From Winslowiella toletana (GTDB lineage Bacteria > Pseudomonadota > Gammaproteobacteria > Enterobacterales > Enterobacteriaceae): 64,000 bases of DNA. Made by a program: the position numbers and the translations under genes. This document shows, piece by piece, positions 36,123 to 45,395 of the stretch (position 1 is the stretch's first letter; the number at the start of each line of letters is the position of its first letter). The DNA lies in NCBI RefSeq assembly GCF_017875465.1, contig NZ_JAGGMQ010000001.1, positions 62,001 to 126,000 on the forward strand, written 5' to 3'. Under the pieces are notes generated by a model that did not search any database, was not told the DNA's origin, and saw nothing but the letters and a program-made list of their open reading frames with translations.

Positions 36123-37124
36123 TTACAGCGGTTCGACCTTCAGACAGGAAACCGCATGGCGGAAACTGCCCTCCAGTAAGGGGCGGGTTTTCGCGCACTC
36201 GGGTCCGGCAATCGGACAGCGGGTACGGAATACACAACCGGATGGCGGATTAATCGGCGAAGGCAACTCCCCCTCCAGCAACTGAATCACTTTCTGCTTC
36301 TCCAGATCGGGATCGGGGATCGGCACCGCCGACATCAGCGCTTTGGTATAAGGGTGTTGCGGATTGGTGTAGACATTGTCATAGGTACCCAGCTCTACCG
36401 CATGACCGAGGTACATCACCAGCACACGATCTGAGATATGCTTAACCACCGCCAGATCATGGGCGATAAAGATCAGCGACAGACCCATTTCGCGCTGCAA
36501 CTTCTGCAACAGATTGACCACCTGCGCCTGGATCGACACATCCAGCGCCGATACCGGCTCATCACAGATAATCAGTTTCGGCTCAAGGATCAGCGCGCGC
36601 GCAATACCGATACGCTGACACTGACCGCCGGAGAACTCGTGCGGATAACGGTTAATCAGGTTCGGCAACAGGCCGACCTTAAGCATCATCGCCTTCACTT
36701 TCTCTTTGACTTCCTGCCGCGCCATTTTCGGATGATAGGTGCGCAGCGGCTCGGCAATAATCTCACCGATCGTCATACGGGGATTCAGCGAGGCCAGCGG
36801 ATCCTGGAAAATCATCTGGATATCGCTGCGCGCTTTACGCCACTCTTCCGCGTTCTGCCCGAGCAGATCGCGGCCTAACCAGGCCACCCGCCCTTCGGTG
36901 GCTTTTACCAGACCGATAATCGCGCGCGCCAGCGTCGACTTGCCGCAACCGGATTCACCCACCACGCCAAGAGTTTCCCCCTCATACAGCCGCAGGCTGA
37001 CGCCATCAACCGCTTTCAGGGTTTTCGGCGGCTGCCAGAACCACTGTTTGCCATCTTTAATCTCGAAATGCACCTTAAGATCGGCGATCTCCAGCAGCAC
37101 TTTTTTCTCAGCTACCACGCTCAT
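36123..37124 (-). CDS. oppF: Oligopeptide ABC transporter ATP-binding protein OppF
   Basis: 333 residues (E. coli 334). Walker A GESGCGKSTL, signature FSGGQCQRIGIARAL, Walker B IICDEPVSALD and H-loop AHDLAVV are present; the C-terminal oligopeptide-transporter motif with four cysteines (SGCVFRTRCPIAGPECAKTR) resembles the iron-sulfur or structural cluster of the Opp/Dpp ATPases. One of two ATPases that power peptide uptake. Its start overlaps the oppD stop by 4 nt. Confidence 0.98.
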   Translation of the reverse strand: MSVVAEKKVLLEIADLKVHFEIKDGKQWFWQPPKTLKAVDGVSLRLYEGETLGVVGESGCGKSTLARAIIGLVKATEGRVAWLGRDLLGQNAEEWRKARSDIQMIFQDPLASLNPRMTIGEIIAEPLRTYHPKMARQEVKEKVKAMMLKVGLLPNLINRYPHEFSGGQCQRIGIARALILEPKLIICDEPVSALDVSIQAQVVNLLQKLQREMGLSLIFIAHDLAVVKHISDRVLVMYLGHAVELGTYDNVYTNPQHPYTKALMSAVPIPDPDLEKQKVIQLLEGELPSPINPPSGCVFRTRCPIAGPECAKTRPLLEGSFRHAVSCLKVEPL

Positions 37125-38137
37125 ACTAACTCCTCCACCGGCTTAAAGCAGGCGCGTAACCGCCCCTGACCAAAGGCTTCCAGCGGCGGTGCGCTGGAAC
37201 AGATCTCCATCGCGTGCGGACAGCGCGGCTGGAACGGACAGCCCTGCGGCAAACGCAGCAGGTTCGGTGGATTGCCCGGAATGGTGGTCAGCGTCTCGGT
37301 AGCAAGCGCATCGAGCCGCGGCACCGCATTCAGCAAACCGATGGAGTACGGATGCGCCGGCTGATAGAACACATCACGCGCCTGGCCATACTCCATGGTG
37401 CGACCGGCATACATCACCAGCACCTTATTGCAGATACCGGCCACCACGCCAAGATCGTGGGTGATCATAATAATTGCGGTATTAAACTCGCGCTTCAGTT
37501 CATTCAGCAGGGTCATAATCTGTGCCTGAACGGTTACATCCAGCGCGGTGGTTGGTTCGTCAGCAATCAGCAGTTTCGGACGGCACAGCAGCGCCATGGC
37601 GATCATTACACGCTGACGCATCCCGCCGGAGAACTCATGGGGATACATCTTCATGCGTTTGCGCGCTTCCGGCATTTTCACCGCATCAAGCATACGCACT
37701 GACTCTTCAAACGCCTGACTGCTGCTCATCCCTTTATGCAGCTGCAACACTTCCATCAGCTGCTCGCCCACTTTCATATAGGGATTCAGCGAGGTCATCG
37801 GATCCTGGAAAATCATCGCAATCTGCTCAGCGCGCAGCTTGTTAAGCTGTTTCTCTGGCAGATTCAGGATCTCTTTGCCATTAAACAGCGCCGAACCACC
37901 AATGCGACCATTGCTGGCCAGCAACCCCATCAGGGCAAAAGCGGTCTGCGATTTACCGGAACCGGACTCACCGACAATGCCCAGCGTCTCACCGGCGCTG
38001 AGGCTGAAATTAAGATCGTTTACCGCAGTGACATCACCATCTGGCGTGCCAAAAGTGACGCGCAGATCTTTGACATCCAGCAGTGCTGCGCTTCCCGCAG
38101 TGGTCGCCATTGCTGGCTGTGTTTCAATAATACTCAT
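37121..38137 (-). CDS. oppD: Oligopeptide ABC transporter ATP-binding protein OppD
   Basis: 338 residues (E. coli 337). Walker A GESGSGKSQTA, signature FSGGMRQRVMIAMAL, Walker B LIADEPTTALD, and C-terminal QGCPFQPRCPHAMEIC. It pairs with OppF under the OppBC pore. It begins 11 nt downstream of oppC with an AGGAG site. Confidence 0.98.
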   Translation of the reverse strand: MSIIETQPAMATTAGSAALLDVKDLRVTFGTPDGDVTAVNDLNFSLSAGETLGIVGESGSGKSQTAFALMGLLASNGRIGGSALFNGKEILNLPEKQLNKLRAEQIAMIFQDPMTSLNPYMKVGEQLMEVLQLHKGMSSSQAFEESVRMLDAVKMPEARKRMKMYPHEFSGGMRQRVMIAMALLCRPKLLIADEPTTALDVTVQAQIMTLLNELKREFNTAIIMITHDLGVVAGICNKVLVMYAGRTMEYGQARDVFYQPAHPYSIGLLNAVPRLDALATETLTTIPGNPPNLLRLPQGCPFQPRCPHAMEICSSAPPLEAFGQGRLRACFKPVEELV

Positions 38138-38148
38138 CGGGAAACTCC

Positions 38149-39057
38149 TTAACGATCTTTCGGGTCGAGGGCGTCACGCAAACCATCGCCAATAAAGTTA
38201 AAACAGAACAACGTCACAACCAGAAAGCCCGCAGGGAACAGTAACAGCCATGGTGACACTTCCATCGAGTTGGCGCCGTCGCTCAGCAACGCGCCCCAGC
38301 TGCTCAGCGGCTCCTGGGTGCCGAGACCGAGGAAGCTAAGGAAGGATTCAAACAGGATCATGCTGGGAACCAGCAGCGAGGCATACACCACCACCACGCC
38401 CAGTACGTTGGGGACAATATGGCGCACCACGATATTAAAGGTCGAAACTCCGCCAACCTGCGCCGCTTCGATAAACTCTTTGCGCTTCAGGCTCAGGGTC
38501 TGGCCGCGCACAATACGCGCCATATCCAGCCAGGAAACCATACCGATCGCCACAAAGATCAGCAGGATATTCTGACCAAAAAAGGTCACCAGCAGGATCA
38601 CAAAGAACATAAACGGGAAGGAATTAAGGATTTCCAGCAGGCGCATCATCACCGAGTCGGTTTTACCGCCAAGATAACCGGCCAGCGAACCATATAGTGT
38701 GCCGACCAGCACCGCCACCAGCGCGGCGGCAATGCCTACCATCAGCGAGATACGGCCGCCAATGGCGACACGCACCAGCAGATCGCGGCCTGATGAATCA
38801 GTACCAAAATAGTGACCAGAGGTCATATCCGGTGTCGCCGACATCATCGCCCAGTCGGTATCATCGTAGGTAAATGATGACAGCATCGGCGCCAGAATCA
38901 CAAACAGCGCGATTAACAGCAACACAAACAGGCTGGTTAATGCGGCGCGGTTATGAATAAAACGACGGCGTGCATCCTGCCATAAACTGCGCCCTTCCAC
39001 TTCCAGCTTTTCACTGAATGTATCAAGAGCTTCGCTATTTTTCTTACTTACTAACAT
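38149..39057 (-). CDS. oppC: Oligopeptide ABC transporter permease OppC
   Basis: 302 residues, the E. coli length, starting at ATG 39057 (MLVSKKNSEALDTFSEKLE) with GGAG 7 nt upstream. Six membrane spans; the EAA loop ahead of GGVSTFNIVVRHIVPNVLGV contacts the ATPases. It forms the inner-membrane channel together with OppB. An extra six-residue extension would overlap oppB and is not conserved. Confidence 0.97.
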   Translation of the reverse strand: MLVSKKNSEALDTFSEKLEVEGRSLWQDARRRFIHNRAALTSLFVLLLIALFVILAPMLSSFTYDDTDWAMMSATPDMTSGHYFGTDSSGRDLLVRVAIGGRISLMVGIAAALVAVLVGTLYGSLAGYLGGKTDSVMMRLLEILNSFPFMFFVILLVTFFGQNILLIFVAIGMVSWLDMARIVRGQTLSLKRKEFIEAAQVGGVSTFNIVVRHIVPNVLGVVVVYASLLVPSMILFESFLSFLGLGTQEPLSSWGALLSDGANSMEVSPWLLLFPAGFLVVTLFCFNFIGDGLRDALDPKDR

Positions 39058-39071
39058 GGCGAGCTCCGCAA

Positions 39072-39992
39072 TCAATAACGAATTTTTGGATCGATAACGG
39101 CATACAGCACATCAACGATCGCATTAAACAGAATGGTTAACGCACCGACCAGAATGGTCAGACTTAACACCAGCGAGTAGTCGCGGTTCAGCGCGCCGTT
39201 AACAAACAGCTGGCCAATCCCCGGCAATCCATAAATAGTTTCGATCACCATCGAACCGGTGATAATGCCGACAAACGCCGGACCAAGATACGAAAGTACC
39301 GGCAGCAGCGCGGGTTTCAGCGCGTGGCGCAGCACGATACGGTGCATCGGCAGCCCTTTGGCGCGTGCGGTACGGATAAAGTTGGAGTGCAGCACTTCAA
39401 TCATCGAACCACGAGTAATACGTGCGATGCTGGCAATATAGGCCAGTGACAGCGCCACCATCGGCAGGATCATAAACTTCAGTGCCCCGCCATTCCATCC
39501 ACCGCCAGGCAACCACTTCAGCATAATGGCGAAAACCATCACCAGCAGCGGCGCGACGACAAAACTGGGGATCACCACCCCGGTCATGGCAATGCCCATT
39601 ACCGTGTAGTCCCATTTGGTATTTTGATTCAGCGCGGCGACCACCCCGGCGCTGACGCCAAGCACCAGCGCAAAAATAAACGCTGCGGCGCCAAGTTTAG
39701 CGGAAACCGGGAAGGATCCGGCGACCAGATCGTTAACGGAATAGTCTTTATATTTAAACGACGGACCGAAATCGCCATGCGCCAGCTGCTTCAGGTAACT
39801 GAAGTATTGCGTCATGATCGGATCGTTTAAGTGATATTTGGCTTCAATATTGGCCATTACTTCTGGCGCCAGCGTGCGCTCACCAGTGAAGGGACTGCCC
39901 GGCGCTAAACGCATCATAAAGAAGGAGATGGTGATAAGAATAAATAACGTCGGAATCGCTTCCAGACAACGACGTAATATGAACTTTAACAT
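39072..39992 (-). CDS. oppB: Oligopeptide ABC transporter permease OppB
   Basis: 306 residues, the E. coli length. Six membrane spans with the EAA-type loop RTARAKGLPMHRIVLRHALK. The N-terminus MLKFILRRCLEAIPTLFILI is the family's first span. It is the first permease gene after oppA; the 127-nt gap to oppA contains two hairpins that probably lower expression relative to the binding protein. Confidence 0.97.
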   Translation of the reverse strand: MLKFILRRCLEAIPTLFILITISFFMMRLAPGSPFTGERTLAPEVMANIEAKYHLNDPIMTQYFSYLKQLAHGDFGPSFKYKDYSVNDLVAGSFPVSAKLGAAAFIFALVLGVSAGVVAALNQNTKWDYTVMGIAMTGVVIPSFVVAPLLVMVFAIMLKWLPGGGWNGGALKFMILPMVALSLAYIASIARITRGSMIEVLHSNFIRTARAKGLPMHRIVLRHALKPALLPVLSYLGPAFVGIITGSMVIETIYGLPGIGQLFVNGALNRDYSLVLSLTILVGALTILFNAIVDVLYAVIDPKIRY

Positions 39993-40030
39993 TGCCCGTA
40001 CCTACCTGGCTCTTACTACAGTATCAACGC

Positions 40031-40054
40031 AGTGACCGGAAAAGCCCGGTCACT
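40031..40054 (-). other. Intercistronic hairpin oppA-oppB, proximal to oppB
   Basis: A 9-bp perfect stem AGTGACCGG/CCGGTCACT with a 6-nt loop in the oppA-oppB gap. No T-run. It is likely a 3'-end stabiliser or partial terminator of the oppA message. Confidence 0.6.
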
Positions 40055-40096
40055 GTAAGCTATTACCCTGATAAATCAGGAAATACAATTAAACGT

Positions 40097-40113
40097 GGGC
40101 GGACCAGCCGCCC
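40097..40113 (-). other. Intercistronic hairpin just after oppA
   Basis: A 6-bp stem GGGCGG-ACCAG-CCGCCC beginning 7 nt after the oppA stop on the minus strand, followed by ACGTTT. It is a weak terminator-like structure that may cause partial readthrough into oppB. Confidence 0.55.
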
Positions 40114-40119
40114 AAAAAA

Positions 40120-41757
40120 TTAATGTTTAATGATGTACAGATTTTTGTCGTAGACGTTATCCTGCGGATCTTTGCCGGTATAACCGCCCACGTACTGTTT
40201 CACCAGACGGGCATTCACGTAATAGTAGACCGGTACAATGACTGAGTCTTTATCGAGGATCTTCTCAGCTTCAGCGTAGAGTTCACTGCGTTTCTCTTCG
40301 CTCGGCGCCTGCAGCGCAGCCGCGATCGCTTTGTCGTAATCCGCGCTCTTATAATGCGAGGTGTTGTTGCTGCTGTCAGACAGCATGGTGTTCAGGAAGG
40401 TAGTCGGTTCGTTATAGTCCGCACACCAGCCAGCACGCGCCACATCAAAGGTGCCCTGATGACGGGTATCGAGGAAGGTTTTCCACTCCTGGTTCTGCAA
40501 CTTAACGTTCACACCGAGGTTTTTCTTCCAGATGGAAGCCGCAGCGATCGCCAGTTTTTTATGCAGATCGGAAGTGTTATACAGCAGATCAAAGGTCAGT
40601 GGTTTATCAGCGGTAAAGCCAGCTGCTGCCAGCAGTTTCTTCGCTTCTTCATTACGTTTTTCCTGTGACCAGCTAAACCACTCTGGTGGCGTCAGCTTGA
40701 TGCCATCGGTATACGGCGGGGTGTAGCTGTAAGCCGGCAGATCGCCCTGGTTTTTCACTTTGTTGACGATAATATCGCGGTCGATACCCAGTTTTAATGC
40801 GGCACGAACGCGTGGATCGTTAAACGGTGGTTTCTGGTTGTTGATTTCGTAGTAGTAGGTGCAGAGATACGGATCAACATGCACCTCTTTCGGGATCTCT
40901 TTTTTCAGCTTCTGGAACAGTTCGATCGGCATATTGTTATAGGTCATATCGCTGCCGCCGCTGCGATAGCGGTTAACGTCAGTGACTTCTGAAGAGATTG
41001 GCAGGAAAGTCACTTTATCCAGTTTGGTCGCTGCGTTGTCCCAGTAATCAGGGTTACGCTCCAGCACAATGCGTTCGTTAACCACCCACTCTTTCAGTTT
41101 AAAGGCGCCGTTACCAACCCAGTTTTCTGGCTGCGTCCATTTTTCACCGAATTTATCCACCGCAGGCTTATATACTGGCGACATTGACGGGTGAATCAGC
41201 AGTTTAAAGAAGTAAGGCACTGGCTCGGAGAGCGTCACTTCCAGGGTATTGGCATCAATCGCTTTTACACCCAGTTCGGTGGGTTTTTTCTTACCGGCGA
41301 TAATGTCATCGATATTGGCCAGATGACCATACTGCAGATAGCTGGCATACGGTGATGCAGTATTTGGATCGGCCAGGCGCTGCCAGCTGTAGACGAAATC
41401 TTGCGCGGTCACCGGCTCGCCATTTGACCATTTAGCATTTTTACGCAGGTGGAAAGTCCACACCTTGCTGTCTTTATTGTCCCAGCTTTCAGCCACGCCA
41501 GGAATGGGATGACCCTGCTCATCACTGATAATCAGACCTTCAAGCAGATCGCGGTTAACGTTGGATTCCGGCACGCCTTCAATTTTGTGCGGGTCAAGTG
41601 ATTGCAGTTCTGCGCCATTGCCTTTTACCAGCTCTTGTTTAGCGGCTAATTCCACGCCTGCCGGCACAGTGGCCGCCAGCGCCGCATTGCCGGTCATAGC
41701 GCCCAGTGCTGCCATCACCCCAAGGGCGATCAGGCTTTTTTTCGTGATGTTGGTCAT
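40120..41757 (-). CDS. oppA: Periplasmic oligopeptide-binding protein OppA
   Basis: 545 residues (E. coli 543). A signal peptide (about 1-28, ending GNAALAA) precedes the SBP family 5 fold. Typical stretches: LQSLDPHKIEGVPESNVNRD, WTFHLRKNAKWSNGEPVTAQ, DPYLCTYYYEINNQKPPF and WCADYNEPTTFLNTM. It binds di- to pentapeptides of any sequence for delivery to OppBCDF. It is the downstream of two tandem oppA-type genes; the closer sequence match to E. coli OppA and adjacency to oppB identify it as the main one. Confidence 0.97.
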   Translation of the reverse strand: MTNITKKSLIALGVMAALGAMTGNAALAATVPAGVELAAKQELVKGNGAELQSLDPHKIEGVPESNVNRDLLEGLIISDEQGHPIPGVAESWDNKDSKVWTFHLRKNAKWSNGEPVTAQDFVYSWQRLADPNTASPYASYLQYGHLANIDDIIAGKKKPTELGVKAIDANTLEVTLSEPVPYFFKLLIHPSMSPVYKPAVDKFGEKWTQPENWVGNGAFKLKEWVVNERIVLERNPDYWDNAATKLDKVTFLPISSEVTDVNRYRSGGSDMTYNNMPIELFQKLKKEIPKEVHVDPYLCTYYYEINNQKPPFNDPRVRAALKLGIDRDIIVNKVKNQGDLPAYSYTPPYTDGIKLTPPEWFSWSQEKRNEEAKKLLAAAGFTADKPLTFDLLYNTSDLHKKLAIAAASIWKKNLGVNVKLQNQEWKTFLDTRHQGTFDVARAGWCADYNEPTTFLNTMLSDSSNNTSHYKSADYDKAIAAALQAPSEEKRSELYAEAEKILDKDSVIVPVYYYVNARLVKQYVGGYTGKDPQDNVYDKNLYIIKH

Positions 41758-41829
41758 ACTCTGAATACTCCAGTTATTATCATTGCTGATGCAGTGCGCT
41801 TTCAGCGATCCCCCGTTAACCGGGTAAAC

Positions 41830-41863
41830 TGCTGAGGAGCCTGGAACGGCAAACTCCTCAGCA
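41830..41863 (-). other. Hairpin between the two oppA genes
   Basis: A 10-bp perfect stem TGCTGAGGAG/CTCCTCAGCA with a 14-nt loop. A second, imperfect GC-rich stem follows at about 41872-41905. The upstream oppA paralogue ends at 41908, so these probably form its 3' end, though no T-run follows. Confidence 0.55.
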
Positions 41864-41907
41864 GCGTGTGCGCTGCGCCCGGGCTGTATCGCCCGGTGCG
41901 CAGCAAA

Positions 41908-43524
41908 TTAATGTTTAGTGATGTAGTAATAATGTAAGTCGGTCTGATCCTGCGGATCGCGGCCGGTATAGCCACCCACCCAGGGTTTCACCAGACGTAC
42001 GCTGACGCGGTAGTAGACCGGAATAATCGCCGAATCACGATCCAGCTGACTTTCTGCGCGTTGATAAAGTGCGCTACGACTCTTATCGTCAGGCGCACTC
42101 AGCGACTGCGCCATCAGGTTATCGAAGGATTTGCTTTTATAGAATGCGGTATTGGTCGACGAATCACTCAGCAGCATATTGAGGAAGGTTGACGGCTCGT
42201 TATAGTCCGAGCACCAGGTGGCGCGCACCACGTCATACTGTGCGTTATGCCGGGTTGCCAGCATTGTTTTCCACTCCTGGTTTTGCAGGGTCACATCCGC
42301 ACCCAGATTCTTTTTCCACATCGATGCAGCGGCAATCGCCTGCTTTTTATTCTGATCAGAGGTGTTATACAGCAGGGTAAATTTCAGCGGCTTACTGGCG
42401 CTGTAGCCAGCCTGTTGCAACAGCGACTTCGCCTGGGCGTTGCGCTGCTGCTGGGTCAGGGTAAACCACTCTGGCGGCGAGAAGCGCGCACCGGCGGTGA
42501 AAGGGGGTGTCAGGCCGTAAGCCGGGATCTGCCCCTGCCCCATAATTTTGTCGGCAATGATTTCGCGATCGATGGCTAACTTTAACGCGGTACGCACGCG
42601 CACATCGGTAAAAGGTGCGCGCTGGTTATTGATTTCGTAATAGAAGGTGCAGAGATAAGGACTGATATGCAGCTGCTCACCCAGCTCTTGTTTCAGCATC
42701 GGAAAGAGATCCGGCGGAATCGCACTGTTGGTGATATCAATTTCACCACTGCGGAAGCGATTTACATCACTGGTTTCCGAGGCTATCGGCAAAAAAGTGC
42801 CCTGTTCAATCACGGTCTGGCGGTTATTCCAGTAACCAGGATTGCGCTTCAGCACGATATTCTCATTTACCACCCAACTGGCAAGCGTGTAGGCGCCATT
42901 GCCAACAAAGTGCTCCGGACGGGTCCAGCGATCGCCAAAAGTTTCAATCGCGTGGCGATTCACCGGTTTCATCGGGGTATGCGCCAGCATCGCCAGCAGA
43001 TAAGGCACCGGCTGGCTGAGCGTTACCTGCAAGCGGTGATCGTCGAGCGCTTTAACGCCCAGCGCCGTGGCGGGCTGTTTACCACTGATAATCTCATCGA
43101 CATTAGCGATATGTGCATACTGCACATAGCTGGCATAGGGTGAGGCGGTTTTCGGGTCGACCAGACGTTGCCAGCTATAAACAAAATCCTGCGCCGTCAC
43201 CGGCTCGCCGTTGCTCCATCTGGCATCGGCACGCAGCCAGAAGGTCCAGACTTTACCGTCACGATTCTCCCAGCGCTCGGCGACGCCCGGCACCAACTGA
43301 CCGTAATTGTCACTGGATACCAGCCCTTCCAGTAAATTAAGCAGCACATTGGTTTCCGGCACACCTTCGGTTTTATGCGGATCCAGCGATGCGACTTCGC
43401 TGCCATTATTAATGACAATCGCCTGTTCGGGCGCCAGCTCAATTCCCTGCGGGACGGTGGCGGCGCTGGCGGAAGCGGTCAGACCCGATAAAAGGATAAA
43501 TAGCGGCGCATTAGTCAATTTCAT
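41908..43524 (-). CDS. Second OppA-type peptide-binding protein (OppA/MppA paralogue)
   Basis: 538 residues with a signal peptide (about 1-21, ending SASA). It is closely related to the neighbouring OppA throughout: SLDPHKTEGVPETNVLLNLL, WTFWLRADARWSNGEPVTAQ, SPYLCTFYYEINNQRAPFTD and WCSDYNEPSTFLNMLLSDSS. The binding-site regions are conserved, so it should feed peptides, perhaps murein tripeptide like MppA, to the same OppBCDF channel. It lies directly upstream of oppA on the same strand with 150 nt between. It probably arose by tandem duplication; which substrate it prefers cannot be told from the sequence. Confidence 0.88.
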   Translation of the reverse strand: MKLTNAPLFILLSGLTASASAATVPQGIELAPEQAIVINNGSEVASLDPHKTEGVPETNVLLNLLEGLVSSDNYGQLVPGVAERWENRDGKVWTFWLRADARWSNGEPVTAQDFVYSWQRLVDPKTASPYASYVQYAHIANVDEIISGKQPATALGVKALDDHRLQVTLSQPVPYLLAMLAHTPMKPVNRHAIETFGDRWTRPEHFVGNGAYTLASWVVNENIVLKRNPGYWNNRQTVIEQGTFLPIASETSDVNRFRSGEIDITNSAIPPDLFPMLKQELGEQLHISPYLCTFYYEINNQRAPFTDVRVRTALKLAIDREIIADKIMGQGQIPAYGLTPPFTAGARFSPPEWFTLTQQQRNAQAKSLLQQAGYSASKPLKFTLLYNTSDQNKKQAIAAASMWKKNLGADVTLQNQEWKTMLATRHNAQYDVVRATWCSDYNEPSTFLNMLLSDSSTNTAFYKSKSFDNLMAQSLSAPDDKSRSALYQRAESQLDRDSAIIPVYYRVSVRLVKPWVGGYTGRDPQDQTDLHYYYITKH

Positions 43525-44198
43525 AAAACCTGTACTTATCCTTATGGGTGGATCTGCCTGCCACTGACGCTGCGTGCTGAACAGGAGCGCAAGCTAAATG
43601 AGAATAAATCCTGATTAGCAGGCGCAAGCCTGAATCAGAGGGAAACTTACCGCTTTAATAATTAGCTATTAAGTTATAAGCAAAATTCATTCTCATTTTG
43701 CATGCAGGGCCAATTTTTTTCATATTGCGTCGGAAATTAGCAGATGGCGAGATGATGCGCCAAAGCAAAAAGGTGAAAATGTTAACTAATTCTCTTTTAT
43801 CACGTTAACAATCAGGGCAAAAGTGTTATTTATTAACCAAAAATAAGGCATTATTCGCTATATATCATAGCGTTACAATTAAAATCCGCATTTTGGTTGT
43901 TGATAAAAAAATCTGCCTGCGCACAAAATGCACAAATATTTAGAAAATATGAGCATATCAGTACAATCTGCTGCATTAAATCGATATTCAATCGCAACCA
44001 AACCGGCAAATGTGATTTCAACGCCAGACAATTGTGTGAGAAAAGTAACAGCCAGCAGCGAGTGAGAGATGATTGGCTGAGCGCCCAGAAATTAACCTTA
44101 TCTCAGCTTTGTTTGAATAAGCAAAATGAATAATTGCACTATAGTTGTGCATTATTTTCACATACCGCACTACAATGGGGCGCAAATGGGGTGATGGA
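43525..44198. other. Long leader region upstream of the first oppA-type gene
   Basis: About 670 nt between ychE's terminator and the oppA paralogue, AT-rich with no credible gene. In E. coli the equivalent region holds the oppA promoter and a long leader targeted by the sRNA GcvB; a matching site was not proven here. Confidence 0.5.
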
Positions 44199-44228
44199 CA
44201 AAAAATAAGCGCACATTGTGCGCTTATT
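44199..44228 (-). terminator. ychE terminator
   Basis: On the minus strand an 11-bp perfect stem AATAAGCGCAC/GTGCGCTTATT with a 3-nt loop is followed by a T-run (44203-44199 region). It lies 27 nt after the ychE stop. Confidence 0.88.
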
Positions 44229-44254
44229 TATGCCGATATCAGGGAGGAAAAGAG

Positions 44255-44902
44255 TTAGCCGACTAAGCCGGGGAACAGTGCTTTGATACCGGTAACAACA
44301 AACTCAATGCCAAGAGCCATTAATAATAATCCCATAATACGGGTTATCACATTTATTCCGGTCTGGCCTAACAGACGCACCATTAATGGCGCAGCACGAA
44401 ACAGCAGCCAGCAACAGGCGGCAAATAGCGCAATCGCCAGACTGAAACCCAGCAAATTTTGCCAGTTGTGATAGCGGGTGCTCCAGACAATGGTCGAACT
44501 GATCGCGCCCGGTCCGGCCATTAGTGGCAGCGCCAGCGGCACGACGCCAATACTCTCGCGAATGGCAGTTTCCGATTTCTCCTGCTTGTTCTGTTTATCC
44601 TCGCCCAGCTTGCCGCTGATCATCGACATGGCAATGGTCACCACCAGAATCCCACCGGCAATGCGGAAAGAGTCAATGGAAATACCGAATACATGCAGGA
44701 TGGCATCACCGAGGAATAACGACGTCCACAAAATAATCGCTACTGCCAGATTGGCAGTCAGATTGGTTTTATTACGTTCAGCTACCGGCTGATAGCTGGT
44801 CATGCTGATAAACACCGGAATAATCCCGACGGGATTAACCAGCGCAAACAGCCCAACAAAAAATTTAATATAGCCGGATAAATCAAGAATTGCGGGGTTC
44901 AC
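44255..44902 (-). CDS. ychE: MarC family inner membrane protein YchE
   Basis: 215 residues, the E. coli length. Six membrane spans are recognisable, with the family motif NPVGIIPVF in the first pair and ALPLMAGPGAISSTIVW in the fourth. The MarC family's function is unknown; the original link to multiple antibiotic resistance was withdrawn. It lies between adhE and opp as in E. coli, and is transcribed away from adhE. Confidence 0.95.
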   Translation of the reverse strand: MNPAILDLSGYIKFFVGLFALVNPVGIIPVFISMTSYQPVAERNKTNLTANLAVAIILWTSLFLGDAILHVFGISIDSFRIAGGILVVTIAMSMISGKLGEDKQNKQEKSETAIRESIGVVPLALPLMAGPGAISSTIVWSTRYHNWQNLLGFSLAIALFAACCWLLFRAAPLMVRLLGQTGINVITRIMGLLLMALGIEFVVTGIKALFPGLVG

Positions 44903-45395
44903 TCAGCGCTCCAGACCTGAGCCAGTTTCAGCCGCCTAATCTAATGGAAAAGTGTGGTGGATTCCAGCGACGATAGCAGCATAACAGTCTCGATTTAAAC
45001 ATAAAACCAGCATAACGCACCAGGTTTCAGCATTCTGAGCAGTCGCATGGTTTGGCAGAAGGTTGACCTGCTAAGGGAATATTAAATTCTTTGCGCTGGA
45101 TCAAACTCAGGGCAGTGCTGAATGGAGTCAGCTTGCATAAATATTGATGCAGATCATGAAATTTCGCCCACCGCCGGGGTAAGCTCAGTGACATTAAGAA
45201 AGTAAAGTAAGTAAGCGCGAAAGCGTAACATCAGACAGCAAATGCAGCAAAACTGTTTTAATAAATGAACATGATTTGTAAGGGCATTCTGGCAGACGGT
45301 CACAGCAGTACAACGACAGTCAGCAGCCCTCTGACTATACTCCGTAGTCGAAGTTTGTTTACTAAAAAAGTTTAACTTCCATCAGGAGATGCATT
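44903..45395. promoter_or_regulatory. adhE / ychE control region
   Basis: 493 nt between the divergent ychE and adhE genes, with no credible gene. A near-consensus FNR site TTGATGCAGATCAT (45144-45157, one mismatch) lies about 240 bp before adhE, consistent with anaerobic expression. A TCAGGAG ribosome site precedes adhE. Confidence 0.5.

Noticed and set aside
43897..44133. A 78-codon frame upstream of the oppA paralogue
   Set aside because: No ribosome site, an odd Cys/Asn-rich composition from AT-rich DNA, and no recognisable family; it lies in the expected oppA leader region.
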